Of a stretch of 64,000 nucleotides of DNA, positions 9,786 through 20,305 are shown piece after piece. The notes under the pieces are model-generated. The model did not search any database and was not told where the DNA came from. It saw only the letters and a program-made list of their open reading frames with translations. The position numbers were made by a program, and so were the translations under genes. Source of the stretch: Phytophthora colocasiae (Eukaryota; Oomycota; Peronosporomycetes; Peronosporales; Peronosporaceae); contig JAGKQI010000061.1 of assembly GCA_018806915.1 (NCBI GenBank), positions 496,001-560,000 of the forward strand, in the 5' to 3' direction. Positions within the stretch are counted from its first letter, which is position 1. Each line of letters starts with the position of its first letter.

Positions 9786-10073
9786 TATGACGTTTGCGCG
9801 CTTCAAAGTAATTTGCGAAGTGAGTTTATTAAAGCAAGCAGTTCCTCGAGCTTACCTCCTAGTTCTACTTGCCTCAGTACGCTCCAGCTCCCCAGCACCA
9901 ACCATTGGTGCTTGTTGATGAAGGTCGCTGTTGACGCGGCACACATGCAGTTGTATATGCAGCCCGATGTTGACGCGGTCTTCCAGGTGTACATGTAGAT
10001 GTCGGTAGGTCGCTGTCTGCACGTCGTCGCGTCGGCGACAGCAGTGCCAGGTCGTCTGATACAATACCCCGAA
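9786..10073 (-). repeat. 3' LTR of the 4.5-kb gypsy
   Basis: It is 288 bases and matches 13965-14252 apart from single differences near 9811, 10044 and the last three bases (GAA against ACA). In element orientation it begins TTCGGGGTATT (TGTGGGGTATT in the other copy) and ends AAACGTCATA. Confidence 0.9.
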
Positions 10074-10269
10074 CTGCCCCCAAAACGACCAGACGCAAAC
10101 TTGGTACCTTCCGATAACCTTCGAATCACATTCCCCTTGACCGTTTCTGAACACATGTAGCCATGTCCCGTCGTATGTACCCAACTTCAACGGCAACGTG
10201 TTGAACTTGTACCCTATCACTGCGATTGGACATAACTCTACAACCAGACACCCTTGAATCGCCAAATTC

Positions 10270-13200
10270 CTACTGGAGCTCCTCCACATTGCGGTCCTCC
10301 GCAGACTTGGCCACCAGCGCCGGAACGCCACGCTTGATCGAATGGGCGGGTTCCCAGGAGTTCTCAGCGTCTTGTAGACCACGCCAGGCAATAAGCAGCT
10401 CCAGCTCGCCAGACGCCGTGTTGAATCGGTGCAAAACTATGGCTCGGACTTCTAGAACAATTCCTTGCAGTGACACATGCTCACGGATCTCGGCGGTCAC
10501 GTCGAGGTCTGCATCGTAGTAGAACTTCAGCCTTGATCCATGAACGTCATACTCCGCCCCAGTGAGTAGATGACGGATGAGGAAAGAGTGAGGGAGGGCT
10601 TTTTGACAACCTGGAATGGCCCGACCCGACGCACCAGCAGCTTGTTACCCTGCAGACGCTTGTCCACCCTGGACCACAGCACGTAGTCCCCTTCACTGAA
10701 ATTGCACACGGTGCCTTTGGAACGAGCCATTGCAGCTACGCGTTGCTGCTCACGGCGGTCACGAACTACGCGATGCATTCCGTGCAGACTCTGTCGAGTC
10801 TCGACAGCCTCTCGTAGCTCAGCCTTCTCCATAGGAAGGTTTCGCAGTACTCTCTGTAGGTACAACCACAACATCAAGGGAAGATGCTGCAGGTAGGCCT
10901 GTGAATAGCTCTACCGGGGCACAGTTGCCTAGCGAGAACACTGGAGTGTGATTCAGGTTCGCCTGAATGATAGGAAGTAGGTGTACCCAATTGCGGGTGT
11001 CCAGCCGGCTCTCCAATAACATAACACGCAGGACTTGAACAATATCCCGGTTCACTCGCTCGACGGTACCATTAATCCACGGCGTATACACCGGAGCGAA
11101 CTGGTGCGTCGCACCAAGCCGCTCTGCCACCAGCTCCATCACTTCGTTCTTAAAATGCGAGCCATTATCAGACATCCATGAAACCGGAGCCCCGAACCGT
11201 TTGTTCCAATCAAGAATAGCTGCCACTGCAGTCTGACTGTCCGCTACATCTGTCGGTACAAGCTCACAGTAGTGGGTAAGTTCGTCCTTGAGGACCAGCA
11301 CGTACAAAGTGTCACCGTAGCCGTCACCGAGGTATAGGTAGTCGAGATGCAGGTACTCGTTGCGTTTAGCCACTGGTCGGTCTACAGTCGAGTTCCTTTG
11401 GATCACTTGACCGCCTTTGACGTGCTTCCATAAGAGGCACTGGTTGACAAACCGAGTGACCATTTGGCGGGAGTTTAATAACACGAAACGGCGATCCAGG
11501 AGCTCCACCATCACGTTCACACCTCGATGCCCTTGGGTGCCGCAATGCGCCGCCACAAACAGACGCTTCAAATAATCCTTCGCCTCTGAAGGTAACCACA
11601 GCTTCCCGTCCACTTCGATCCCATCACTAACCGTCACAGCACTGTCAGGTTCATTTCCGCGATACTGTTGCTGTACGCGAACGATCTCAGCCCGCGTCGG
11701 CCACGTGAACTGGTCATTCTGCAACGGACGGAGCTATGGGAGAGTTTGTGCAGATCGTGTAGTCACTCTACGAACTGCTAGCGGCTTAGATGCATCGAGT
11801 TGCGCAGGTTGGCCCCAGCGAGAAATTATATCCGCCTAGAGGTTGGTCTCGCCAGCTATATGATGAATCACATACCGGCAACCCACTAGTTTCAATGCCC
11901 AGCGCTGGAGCTTTCCCTTGATGTGTTGTTTCACTTCTCGGTCAGGCATAAAGATCTGGATCAGGTTCGAGTGGTCACAGTACGTGTGGAAACCTTTCTC
12001 ACGGACGAGCATGTAGTCTAGATCTCCACACGCTTTCACAATTGGGTACCCCTCCTTCTCAACGATCGACCAGTTGTTTTGTGCACCTTTGAACAGGCCA
12101 CCTCGACAGATCAGCAATTCATGTTGTTGCTCCTCCACAGGGACACCATCCTGCCAGTTCAGTACCTGAGTCAATACCAGTGCGTACCCGGTGAGCGAGG
12201 CATCGGAGAACATACAAACTGTCGCACCTTTGTCCGGAAATGCTAATTTGCACGAGCGTTCAACCATCATGAGCGTCTCGCGAAACGCCTCGGTCTCTGG
12301 GGCACTCCATTCCAGTATAGCTCCACTCAGCTGAGCTTTCCTACGCCCACGAGACTGCATCACATGCTCCAGTTTCTCATACAGAGGCGATGTGATGCGT
12401 GAGTAGTCCACCATCGAGTCTCTCTGCCAGTTGAGAGCACACATAAAATGTTGGAGCGCGGCTCCAGTGGGGGATAATGACATCTGCTGCAACGCAGCCA
12501 ACCGCTCGGGATCGTGCTCAACACCTTCTCTGTCGATCAGTTTTCCACACCATTTAACTCGCTTGGCAAAAAGTTAGCACATGCGAGCGTTTAGCTTTAA
12601 CTCCGCTGGCGTAGAATACCGAAAACGTTCGTCAGATTCTCGAGATATTCACTCGCAGTGCGTGCAAACAATAGCACATCATCTATCCACACCAATACAC
12701 TCCGGTACAATAGGTCCCTCAGAACTTCGTTCATCTGAGCCTGGAAATGTATTGCCGAATCACTAGCGCCTTGAGGTACGCGAGTTGGCGTGAAAACTCC
12801 ATTCTCTGTCACAAAACTGAATATCTCTCTACTATAGTATAGCTCTTCCTCGGGTGCGTCAAGCACCAAACACTCGATGGAATCTAGACGCAACGGTCCT
12901 GCTGCTATCACAATCTCTATGTCTATCAGGATCTTCTCATGACACAACATCGAGTTTCCGCCGGCTACAACAACTTCCAGAGGCGGTTCAATTGCCACAG
13001 TAGGCAGCTCGGGCATCAAGTCGCGTAACTCAGCCATCACCGGCCGACCTATAATGTTAACGTCCGAACCTGTGTCCGGGCAGAACGGTAATTCCATCAC
13101 ACCGTTCACAATCGCGTTACGGAACTCGAGTTCGCCTTCAGTAAGGACCCTCTTGACGCCCTGAAGAGGTCGGTTATGCGACCTATTCACTGCACTACCT

Positions 13201-13412
13201 TCTTCCTTTGAGCGCAGAGATGTGTTCTGCTTCATTTCACTCTGTATCAAATAGTACTGATGTTGGCGAGTTGCTCTCTCAATCATCAAGTCATGAAGGA
13301 CGATATCATCGGTCTTCGCTTGCCGATGTGTCAGGTCCACCATCCGAGTCAAATCAACCTTCACGATCTCGGGGGTTACGTGTTTCAGCAGCAGCTTGCA
13401 CCTCATCTTCAT
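10270..13412 (-). pseudogene. Pol fragments: protease, RT, RNase H, integrase, chromodomain
   Basis: Successive frames from right to left. 13412-12597: aspartic protease (PFCPDTGSDVNII), then FTPTRVPQGASDSAIHFQAQ and LVWIDDVLLFA, the RT catalytic pair with WIDD in place of YVDD. The N-terminal RT fingers are missing between them, an internal deletion. 12501-11836: RNase H-like, VCMFSDASLTGYALVL. 11724-10819: integrase with AAHCGTQGHRG, HLDYLYLGDG, SDNGSHFKN and the Glu in GTVERVNRD, so the DDE triad is present; the zinc-site Cys is Trp in CLLWKHVKG. 10877-10527: integrase C-terminal core. 10500-10270: chromodomain (LLIAWRGLQDAENSWEPAHS). Frame changes separate the pieces, so no full polyprotein can be made. 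Confidence 0.85.
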
Positions 13413-13931
13413 TCACTGTCGGCCAGCCTCACCAACAGCCGGTCCCCGGCCCAACATGCCTGTCAAGCCATTGTCTTCAACCAAACAGTCAAAATTCATG
13501 AAGTATTTGGCGATTCTCGCCTCAACATTAACCTCCTCCAAGTCCATCTTCAATTCTGTGAAGAGCCGAGCTACATCAGGGACTCGGTCATTCACCATTC
13601 CACCAACCTTACGCTTCATCTCTGCCAGAAGCATAGCATCGGTAACACTCTCCAATTCTCTCTTCAGAATGTAGTGAGCTACATGCTCGAGCACCCGAGG
13701 TTTCAATGACGTCCGGATACTTCTTGCCACGGTTTCTGGGACTTCGCTCGTGGTCGAGCATCTCTCAGCGATCTTGGTCTCATACCACCTACGTTCTCGG
13801 ATGAACGCAGTGATCGCAGCTTGACTCCACACCGCAAGCTCAGGTGCAGTAACCACCTCAAAAATTGGCTGCGGTACGGTCATCTTGACGTCGCCTTCTG
13901 CGTCGTACTCGTAATCCACCAAGCCCGGCAT
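13413..13931 (-). pseudogene. Gag fragment of the 4.5-kb gypsy
   Basis: I start at the Met at 13931 (MPGLVDYEYDAEGDVKM); the upstream part of the open frame is LTR sequence. The protein is helical and charged, with WSQAAITAFIRERRWYE and a long amphipathic region, as in gypsy gag proteins with a short matrix-like start. It ends after about 170 residues, without a CCHC knuckle, at a change of frame near 13413. Confidence 0.6.
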
Positions 13932-13964
13932 TGCGATGCTTATTCTTGTCGTCAAAGAATTCTT

Positions 13965-14252
13965 TATGACGTTTGCGCGCTTCAAAGTAAGTTGCGAAGT
14001 GAGTTTATTAAAGCAAGCAGTTCCTCGAGCTTACCTCCTAGTTCTACTTGCCTCAGTACGCTCCAGCTCCCCAGCACCAACCATTGGTGCTTGTTGATGA
14101 AGGTCGCTGTTGACGCGGCACACATGCAGTTGTATATGCAGCCCGATGTTGACGCGGTCTTCCAGGTGTACATGTAGATGTCGGTAGGTCGCTGTCTGCA
14201 CGTCGTCGCGTCGGCGACAGCAGCGCCAGGTCGTCTGATACAATACCCCACA
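13965..14252 (-). repeat. 5' LTR of the 4.5-kb gypsy
   Basis: It is 288 bases and in element orientation begins TGTGGGGTATTG and ends ACGTCATA. It is flanked on the outside by the target duplication CTCGT (14253-14257). Short frames shared by the two LTRs are not genes. Confidence 0.9.
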
Positions 14253-14590
14253 CTCGTAAGGATTAGCGTACACGTGCTTCCCAGATTTCTCTGCACCCAT
14301 TTGGTCTCCTTTGTGGCCTTGCTCTTCAACAATAAGACTGTCACCACTCCACTCAATGGGCTGCAACATTATGGCGTCTATAGATTAGGCTCTGCTCATC
14401 AAATTCCATATAAGCACAAAGGAACTTCATCCAAACGTCACAGTAGCCCAAGATTGCCCTGATCGTGTCGGAGTGTTCATCATAAGCTTCCAAACACTTC
14501 CAAATCAGCAGCCGACCCCTCAGAGCGATCGGAGGCGAAGAAAACCAGTGGGAACTGGGAGTGACCCACATTAAACAGCAAAGCTACCTA
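14253..14590 (-). pseudogene. Crypton recombinase, N-terminal part
   Basis: Minus-strand frames here carry LRGRLLIWKCLEAYDEHS and MKFLCAYMEFDEQSLIYRR (14571-14353). After a frame change comes LQPIEWSGDSLIVEEQGHKG, leading into KHVYANPYE at the gypsy boundary. These match the core of an oomycete Crypton recombinase upstream of the H-x-x-R box. The start is uncertain and frameshifts are present. Confidence 0.6.
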
Positions 14591-14661
14591 GGGAAACTTT
14601 CCCTTGCAACACGTGCAGTTTCTCCTGTCGAACGTACTACGGCTCTTGTAGTGACGGTCTA

Positions 14662-15897
14662 ATGGAGGGACAAGGAGATCCACCGGACAAAAGCGGAGAA
14701 AGAGGAGGAAACGATTTATCAAGACGACCTTTGGTAAACTTGGGGGATCAGCCAATAGTGAAAACAGAGAAGTTTAATCACAGTGACAAAGCGATGCCGA
14801 AGACGGAGCTCTACGAGAAGAAAAACAAGAAAAATGAAGAAAAATCTCGACATGTCTCTTTTAAGGATCGTGAAACTACCAGTAGCATGTCAGAACCAGA
14901 GCCGGAACCGAAAGAGAGCTCGTCAAACGAATGGGAGGACGATACAGAGGAGCAGTTATCATTTCCCGAGCTGTTTGATATGTTCACTGCACGAATTAAT
15001 GCTACGGTGTCCAATGCTGAGCCTCCGCACGGAGGTCGTGGGCAGGACACAGATGAAGAGTGGATGCAACAAATGTTTACGCTGGTGTTCGAGCAGAATA
15101 GCAAAGAAGACCTACCCGTTGACAAGCAACACTTACCAATTCTCCAGGAAGAGGAAAAAGAGGGTCTTATGCGTCTATACTGGGCTGAGGTTGATGAAGG
15201 AGAAGTAACCTGCCAGCAGTGGAAGAATAGGCTGAGAGACCTCACGAAAGCTGTATACCGATCTAGAAAATCTCTCCTGGATTGCATTGAACTGCGTGAA
15301 AACGAAATCAAAGTGAGATTGGCGACGGCAAATGACCCCTGGACTCGTAATCCAGTGGTGCAGAAAGAACAGGAACAGGATGACGAATCGATGGAAGGAA
15401 CCAGAAGTTCGCTTCAGAAACGACGTGTACACGTACACAGAAATTAATGAAATGCGAGAAGTTTTTACGGAGCCCCATGACTTTCCAACCGAATTGAGAC
15501 TGCCCACCGAGATGGAGAAGAAAATTACTAAAGTTCTTTTGGAAGGTAATATACTGGCTCAAGGTCTACCGCAATTTCTCAAGCGTACATGCGATAATGA
15601 CATGTTGAGAGCCATTTAGAACACAATCTACGCTCAAGTAGAAGGAGAACTGTACTTCCACTTCTCGACAGATTTTCCCATATACCCAGATTTTCAAACT
15701 CGTGAACGCTTGATTCACGCTATCCTCATGGGTGCCAAGAGGTTGGGATTTGACACAGAAAAGTTAACTCAAATGCTGGGAGAAACAAAACAAGTCTGTT
15801 ATAATCCGCAACAGCAGACTGTGCATTTGTTCTTCTGGACAAGAGAAGCTGGAACTGGATGGGCAAAAGTGTTTGGCTTCATTCCTTTTCGAATATA
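14662..15897 (+). pseudogene. LINE ORF1, 5' part
   Basis: ATG at 14662 opens a 261-residue acidic frame (Glu/Asp/Ser-rich, EPEPEPKESSSNEWEDDTEE) with LVFEQNSKEDLPVDKQHLPI and a helical region. A frameshift near 15400 continues it as VYTYTEINEMREVFTEPHDF, then a stop at 15617, then FHFSTDFPIYPDFQTRERLI to FGFIPFRI at the pogo boundary. The region has the helical build of LINE ORF1 proteins, but I recognise no named domain. Across the pogo insertion the frame resumes as GGLFLEMPVQMKITRVIPPS. Confidence 0.6.
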
Positions 15898-15920
15898 AGG
15901 CAAACGGCCAATTTAAGGCC
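15898..15920 (+). repeat. pogo left terminal inverted repeat
   Basis: The 23 bases are perfectly complementary to 17325-17347 and are flanked by TA. Confidence 0.95.
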
Positions 15921-16074
15921 ATTGGATCAGTTTAAGACCGCAGATTTTTTAACCAATAGAAGTATGTAAACGAAAATAGAGAAGTAGGACTGGATAAAAA
16001 TATTTTCCATGTGTTTATCCCAAAACCTTCGAGTTCTGATCTCTTGTTTTGAGCCTTCAGTTCGCCACTTCAAC

Positions 16075-16740
16075 AATGACCAAGCCAACGACAACAAAAG
16101 AGCAAAGTCCAAGAAGGCGACAGAGTTACACACCAGCACAGAAGGCGGAAGCAGTATTAGCGTGCAAGAGAGGCAAATCCGTGGACGATGTCAGTAACAT
16201 CACAAAAACCCCGCGCGGTGCATTCGTCGCTGGGTGAAGATCGCTAAAGACACTTCCGCCGACTACAGCGAGGCTACGACCACCCCGAGGCGCGGACCTC
16301 CGCCACAACTGTGTTTTGATGCTGAAAACAGTATTTACGACTGGATCATTGGAAGACAAATGCAAGGACCGCCAGTGGGTCGTCAAGAAATAATCCAACG
16401 GGCTGGCAAAATATCATTACTTGTGTGGGGCGGTGGTTGGAGAAGGATGGTACCGTCGCTTCAAGGATCGATTTCCAGCTATTGGCGCTAGAAGATCTCA
16501 AAACGTGACAAAAGCGCGCAACACGGTGTCAATTGAAGACATTACTAGTTTCTTTTAATCGCTGACAAAGGTTATGATCGAGAATGAGATCAACTTCTCG
16601 ATCAATATTTCTAGCGGCTTCAAAACGTGTGGAATTTTCCCGCTGTCACTGGTGAAAATGCACAGTAAGCTCCAAAACTTCAGGCGGAATGGATTACCTG
16701 TGCACGTTCATATTGCATCATGGCTATGGGTAAGAGGTTG
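16075..16740 (+). pseudogene. pogo-type transposase remnant without the DDE core
   Basis: The frame starting MTKPTTTKEQSPRRRQSYTP (ATG about 16076) contains a CENP-B/pogo helix-turn-helix (SYTPAQKAEAVLACKRGKSV). A frameshift near 16220 leads on to a second DNA-binding segment with EGWYRRFKDRFPAIGARRSQ (about 16449), the Tc5-type HTH signature. The sequence then jumps to SGFKTCGIFPLSLVKMHS, the usual C-terminal tail, with none of the roughly 200-residue DDE domain between. It could not catalyse transposition but could still bind ends. Confidence 0.75.
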
Positions 16741-17324
16741 TTCAAAGTGACTTGCTGATGCTGCCACCACGAAAACAGGTCAATCGAAAAGGAAAACGAC
16801 CACTACACAAGGAAGAATTTTGACACAAGAGCTTCTAAACGTTTACGCGACAGCTGAGGTGCCAATGCGGTGTTCGCAGCCAACGAAACGCAAGCAACAC
16901 AAACAACCGAGTAAGTACATTCGTTATACCCTCATCAAGCGTCTACTGATCCGGGACCTGAGCTTTACGAAATGGCTCTGTAAGTATTGTGTTTTTAAAT
17001 AACCCTTTATAATATAATGGTAATTGATAAAATGTAATTAAGCAGGTTTGCTTCGAACTTAAATAAAATTCAACTGTATATTTTTCGCCGCAATTTCGGA
17101 TGCTGCTGCTTACTGAAATCAAGTCAAATTGCGGTCATAAACTGATTTTAGTGCAAAATGGATGTGTTTGATAAACGAAAATAACTCCACCTTCCACTAC
17201 TCATTTAGACCACCACAGCGTTCTAAATTTAGCTGAAACAGTGCCCGTTATGGATCCAATGTCATTTTTGCCATTGGTCTTGTAGTTTCGAAGTTATTGT
17301 GTTTCAAAGTCGAGATTATTTTAC

Positions 17325-17347
17325 GGCCTTAAATTGGCCGTTTGCCT
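17325..17347 (-). repeat. pogo right terminal inverted repeat
   Basis: The reverse complement of 15898-15920 with no mismatch. TA follows at 17348-17349. Confidence 0.95.
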
Positions 17348-17349
17348 TA

Positions 17350-17789
17350 GGCGGTTTGTTCTTAGAAATGCCCGTCCAGATGAAGATCACACGAGTGATA
17401 CCCCCGAGCTGCGCAGCAAACGAATGTGGCAACGTCAAGTTGGAGTAGATGGGATGACAAATGAAAAACGGCATGACAGATACCGGGTGAAGTTTTTAAA
17501 TGTGTCTCGATTCATGGATGAAGCAGCACTGGATGCGTATATTCGCTCAAATTCAGTGGCACCTACGCAACATTCCAAGAACCAAAATATGGGAGGCAGA
17601 CATTTCAAACGGGGATTTTCTTTAAGTCTCCTGGATGCCCAGCGTTTCTGGAGAAGATAAGATTCATTGACTGGATGGGAAAGAAGATACTAGTTCATCA
17701 CGCAGGAACAAATCCAGCTCCACCTTGCTACAACTGTGGAAATCCTGGTCACACTGTTGTTCAATGCAAGTCCAAGCATGATGCGCGAG
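17350..17789 (+). pseudogene. LINE ORF1, 3' part with CCHC zinc knuckle
   Basis: After the pogo element the LINE frame continues, with a frameshift near 17440, through HDRYRVKFLNVSRFMDEAAL and GIFFKSPGCPAFLEKIRFID. It then enters a zinc knuckle, PPCYNCGNPGHTVVQC (about 17733-17770), typical of RNA-binding ORF1 proteins. The knuckle runs straight into the perfect inverted repeat at 17790. Confidence 0.65.
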
Positions 17790-19155
17790 ACTCATAACTT
17801 CCTCTGTTGTAACTGTGATACATCCATCACAGTTACAACAGAGGAAGTTATGAGTCTTGATCGGCACAAATCAACCATCACAAGCATTCAGGAACTTGAA
17901 CAAATGTGGGAGGCACAAGCAGAAGTAAAGATACAGGAACAGAGCGTAGTTTCATTAAAGGAAAATAATTTGGGGCAGAAAGCACCGAAACAGAGCAAGG
18001 AGGGACAACCTAGCCAGCCTGGCTCAGCCAAGCAAACTGATGAATGGCAAACTCCTTCAAGAAAGCAAAGTTTTCGACCGGGTAGATCGATCCAAGAGGC
18101 CATACGAGAAGAACGAGACAGGCAACAGGAAACCATTCCGAGTGACCTCATTGATGTTTGTAGTCCCACAACAGACGAGGAAGATACTGAGGACAACGCG
18201 GAATCAACAAGAATTGTGGAGTTAAAAAGGCCTGAAGTGTTATCCAAGCAAACACGGCTGATTGAAGAAGCCGTTAATAAGAGTAAGATGAATCCGCAGA
18301 CGGACCAACAGGATTTGATGGAACCAGATGAATTGGAATTCAAGGAAACTCTAACTGGATATGATGTACTCCGATACTGCGGGCTCAATCCTGTATCTAC
18401 ACCAGCCACAGGAAACTGTCAGTTCTACGGTATTGCTATGGCTCTGCTAAATAGCAAGTTTGAAACTACAGCTAAGACTGCTATCGAGAATATCACCGCA
18501 AAGGTGAAGAAGGGACTAGTGATGGCGGCACAGCATGGATTTGAGGTGGAGTTTCCGCATGAGACCCGAAAGGCGTTACTAAGCTCAAATATGACAAGAG
18601 CAGGCGAACACACCATTAATGAATCAAAGGAACGTCTCCAGGAGTACCTCCAGGACATTGGCAGCTCAAGTTCAAAGTCGAACGCGTTCCTTTCGCGTTC
18701 ATATTGGGGATCGGAGTTGACACTGTTGATGATAGCGAAATTGCTGATGAAACCGATTTATCTTGTGGTCGGACGAGAAGGTTTGAACAAAGCCAGCTAT
18801 CAGATCTTCCGACCAATGCAGAAGACCACAAAGACGCATAAGCTGGATTCAGCTGGAGAATTCAACTTCAGACCCGACGAAGCCGAGAAATGGATCACTG
18901 AATTGAAAAAAACACAGGAAAGAGGCAGCCAAAACAGGTCAATTCCCCGTAGTACTACATTCTGGAGGAGTTCACTATACTTGGTTAAGATTTGGAGCGC
19001 CTTCCGAGACAGAATTGAGCAATTTCTTCTTGACTGACAGTGACCAAAAGGACAACGGCGAGTTCACAAACTCCGGAGGGAGTGAAATGGTAGAACCTAC
19101 TGAAAACACAGCAGACGTTAAAAAAGAGGACAATGCCAGAAGCTTGAAGATGTAG
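17736..19155 (+). pseudogene. LINE-encoded OTU-type cysteine-protease-like region
   Basis: A 433-residue frame (17736-19037) starts with the duplicated Cys-rich peptide, passes through a charged Gln/Glu-rich linker, and reaches TPATGNCQFYGIAMALL (GNC Cys codon 18417-18419). This is the active-site box of OTU cysteine proteases; the usual Asp before Gly is Thr here. The partner His box, GGVHYTWLRFGAP (His codon 18973-18975), is in the +1 frame, so one frameshift between about 18900 and 18970 separates them. After it the frame runs to a stop near 19155. OTU enzymes cleave ubiquitin or polyprotein bonds; a role in processing LINE proteins is inference. Confidence 0.7.
17790..17857. repeat. Perfect 31-bp inverted repeat with a 6-base loop
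   Basis: Arms 17790-17820 and 17827-17857 are exactly reverse complementary; the loop is ACATCC. It lies in LINE coding sequence next to the CCHC knuckle, and both strands of the arm encode a Cys-containing peptide (HNFLCCNC). The stem is too long for chance and fits a local fold-back duplication. Confidence 0.97.
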
Positions 19156-19244
19156 TAGCAGCTATCCAGGAATCTTGCCTGACGAAGAAAGAGCGCGAAG
19201 AGTTAGCTGATATTCTAATCCAGGGTGGAGAAAGAAAAAGGGAA

Positions 19245-20135
19245 TTGCTAGCCGTACCGACTCAAGGCCCTCATGGCCTTACCCCAGGACTTCAAAAAAT
19301 ACTTATTGGTTTGGATTGGGAAGAACAATCTCAAGTTCAGTTGCTCACGTGGGTTACTGGTAAAGACACGGCAACACTGAGAAATTGGCAGCATCGGTTG
19401 CGGGAGGAAGAAAATATTAGTCTCTCACCACTTGACGATGGAGATGTTGAGATGGGTTCACGAGATTCCACATGGAGCCCAGGTCAGGATTCTGACGATA
19501 TTAGTTCAAATGAATCAATGCTGGAGGAGAAGAAGGAACCTCCGGATGGCTATGGGAAACGGTTTGTTACTGAGGGTAAACAAGGTGACAAGCTGAAAAG
19601 GGAGGAGTGGAATGCATTTGAGTCACGCTGGAACAACTTTAGTAAGACTGGGTTCCCCAAACTCCCAGGGGATGAAGCCACATGGCAAAGAGCTGTCACA
19701 GCCCATCCAACTGTATTAATGGAGTGGATGCAGCAAGTAGACTCGCCTGAATTTATCCTGAGAACACTCAAAGCCCGGACCATTCTGGACTGGACAAGAC
19801 AAAGTCGAATTGATTGTCTCTTAATGGGGCTAAATGACCTAAAATCCGTAGTGGAAGATCAACGAGCCAACGGAGGAACAGTTGACACTGAAGCATTAGA
19901 TTCGATGCTCTCATGGATTACGTTCTTTAGGGATAAACGTGATACCATGGAGGACGATGGGTTTGTACATTCCGCCGAGCTATGGGGAGTGCTGAAAAAA
20001 CTGAAACCCCATCGAGTCAAGTTACTACAGCTTTGCCGAAAAGGAAAAGCAGACATATTGTCTAGGAAACTGTTAGCTGCATTTGCTTATGCTCCTGAAT
20101 TGGGGCGGACGATTGGGGAATCAGATTCAGTATAA
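19245..20135 (+). pseudogene. LINE linker region, unrecognised
   Basis: A 296-residue open frame, acidic at first (SLSPLDDGDVEMGS), then helical and Trp-rich (MEWMQQVDSPEFILRTLKAR, LDWTRQSRIDCLLMGL). It lies between the OTU-like part and the endonuclease and was probably continuous with one of them. I recognise no domain. Confidence 0.5.
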
Positions 20136-20305
20136 TTTGCTACGGCGAGTGTGTTGGATTGTCTGGTTCAAGCTTTTCAACGTCATCCACGTTTGAAGAA
20201 AGCGTTCTATGGCAGTAATTCTGATGGTGACTGGACAGCTTAAGAGTCACTTCTTGCGCTATGGCATGACGATGTGGAGGAGACAAGTAGGGCCTAAATA
20301 AGAAT

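Larger units (their letters stand above)
9786..14252 (-). mobile_element. Ty3/gypsy retrotransposon with chromodomain integrase (4467 bp)
   Basis: Bounded by two 288-base direct LTRs (9786-10073 and 13965-14252) that differ at only about four positions, and by a 5-base duplication CTCGT (9781-9785, 14253-14257). The minus-strand coding order is gag, protease, RT, RNase H, integrase, chromodomain. LTR identity implies recent insertion, yet the interior has frameshifts and lacks the N-terminal RT region, so this copy was probably mobilised in trans. A polypurine-like TTTTGGGGGCAG lies just before the 3' LTR on the minus strand. No TGG-type primer site follows the 5' LTR; primer choice is unclear. 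Confidence 0.9.
8640..14590 (-). mobile_element. Crypton (tyrosine recombinase) relic, split by a gypsy insertion
   Basis: Minus-strand remains of a Crypton DNA transposon. The N-terminal part lies right of the gypsy insertion (14571-14253) and the catalytic and C-terminal parts lie left of it (9785-8640). Removing the gypsy and one copy of its CTCGT target duplication joins the frame from KHVYANPYE directly to PAHCPILS, a run expected in this family. The left part contains HSLRKG, a tyrosine-recombinase H-x-x-R box, and a C-terminal domain with WNLWHFGD. Stops and frameshifts show it is dead. Outer ends cannot be fixed. Confidence 0.7.
15898..17347 (+). mobile_element. pogo-like (Tc1/mariner superfamily) DNA transposon, internally deleted
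   Basis: 1450 bp with perfect 23-base terminal inverted repeats beginning AGGCAAACGGCCAATTTAAG (15898-15920 and 17325-17347) and a TA target duplication (15896-15897, 17348-17349). It sits inside the LINE ORF1. It encodes the DNA-binding half of a pogo-type transposase, but the DDE catalytic core has been deleted. Confidence 0.9.

Noticed and set aside
9803..10391. Minus ORFs of 117 and 179 residues (and twins at 13982-14369)
   Set aside because: They lie mostly in the two LTR copies, which explains why they occur twice.
17664..17867. Minus ORF containing the same Cys-rich peptide as the plus strand
   Set aside because: A direct result of the perfect inverted repeat at 17790-17857.
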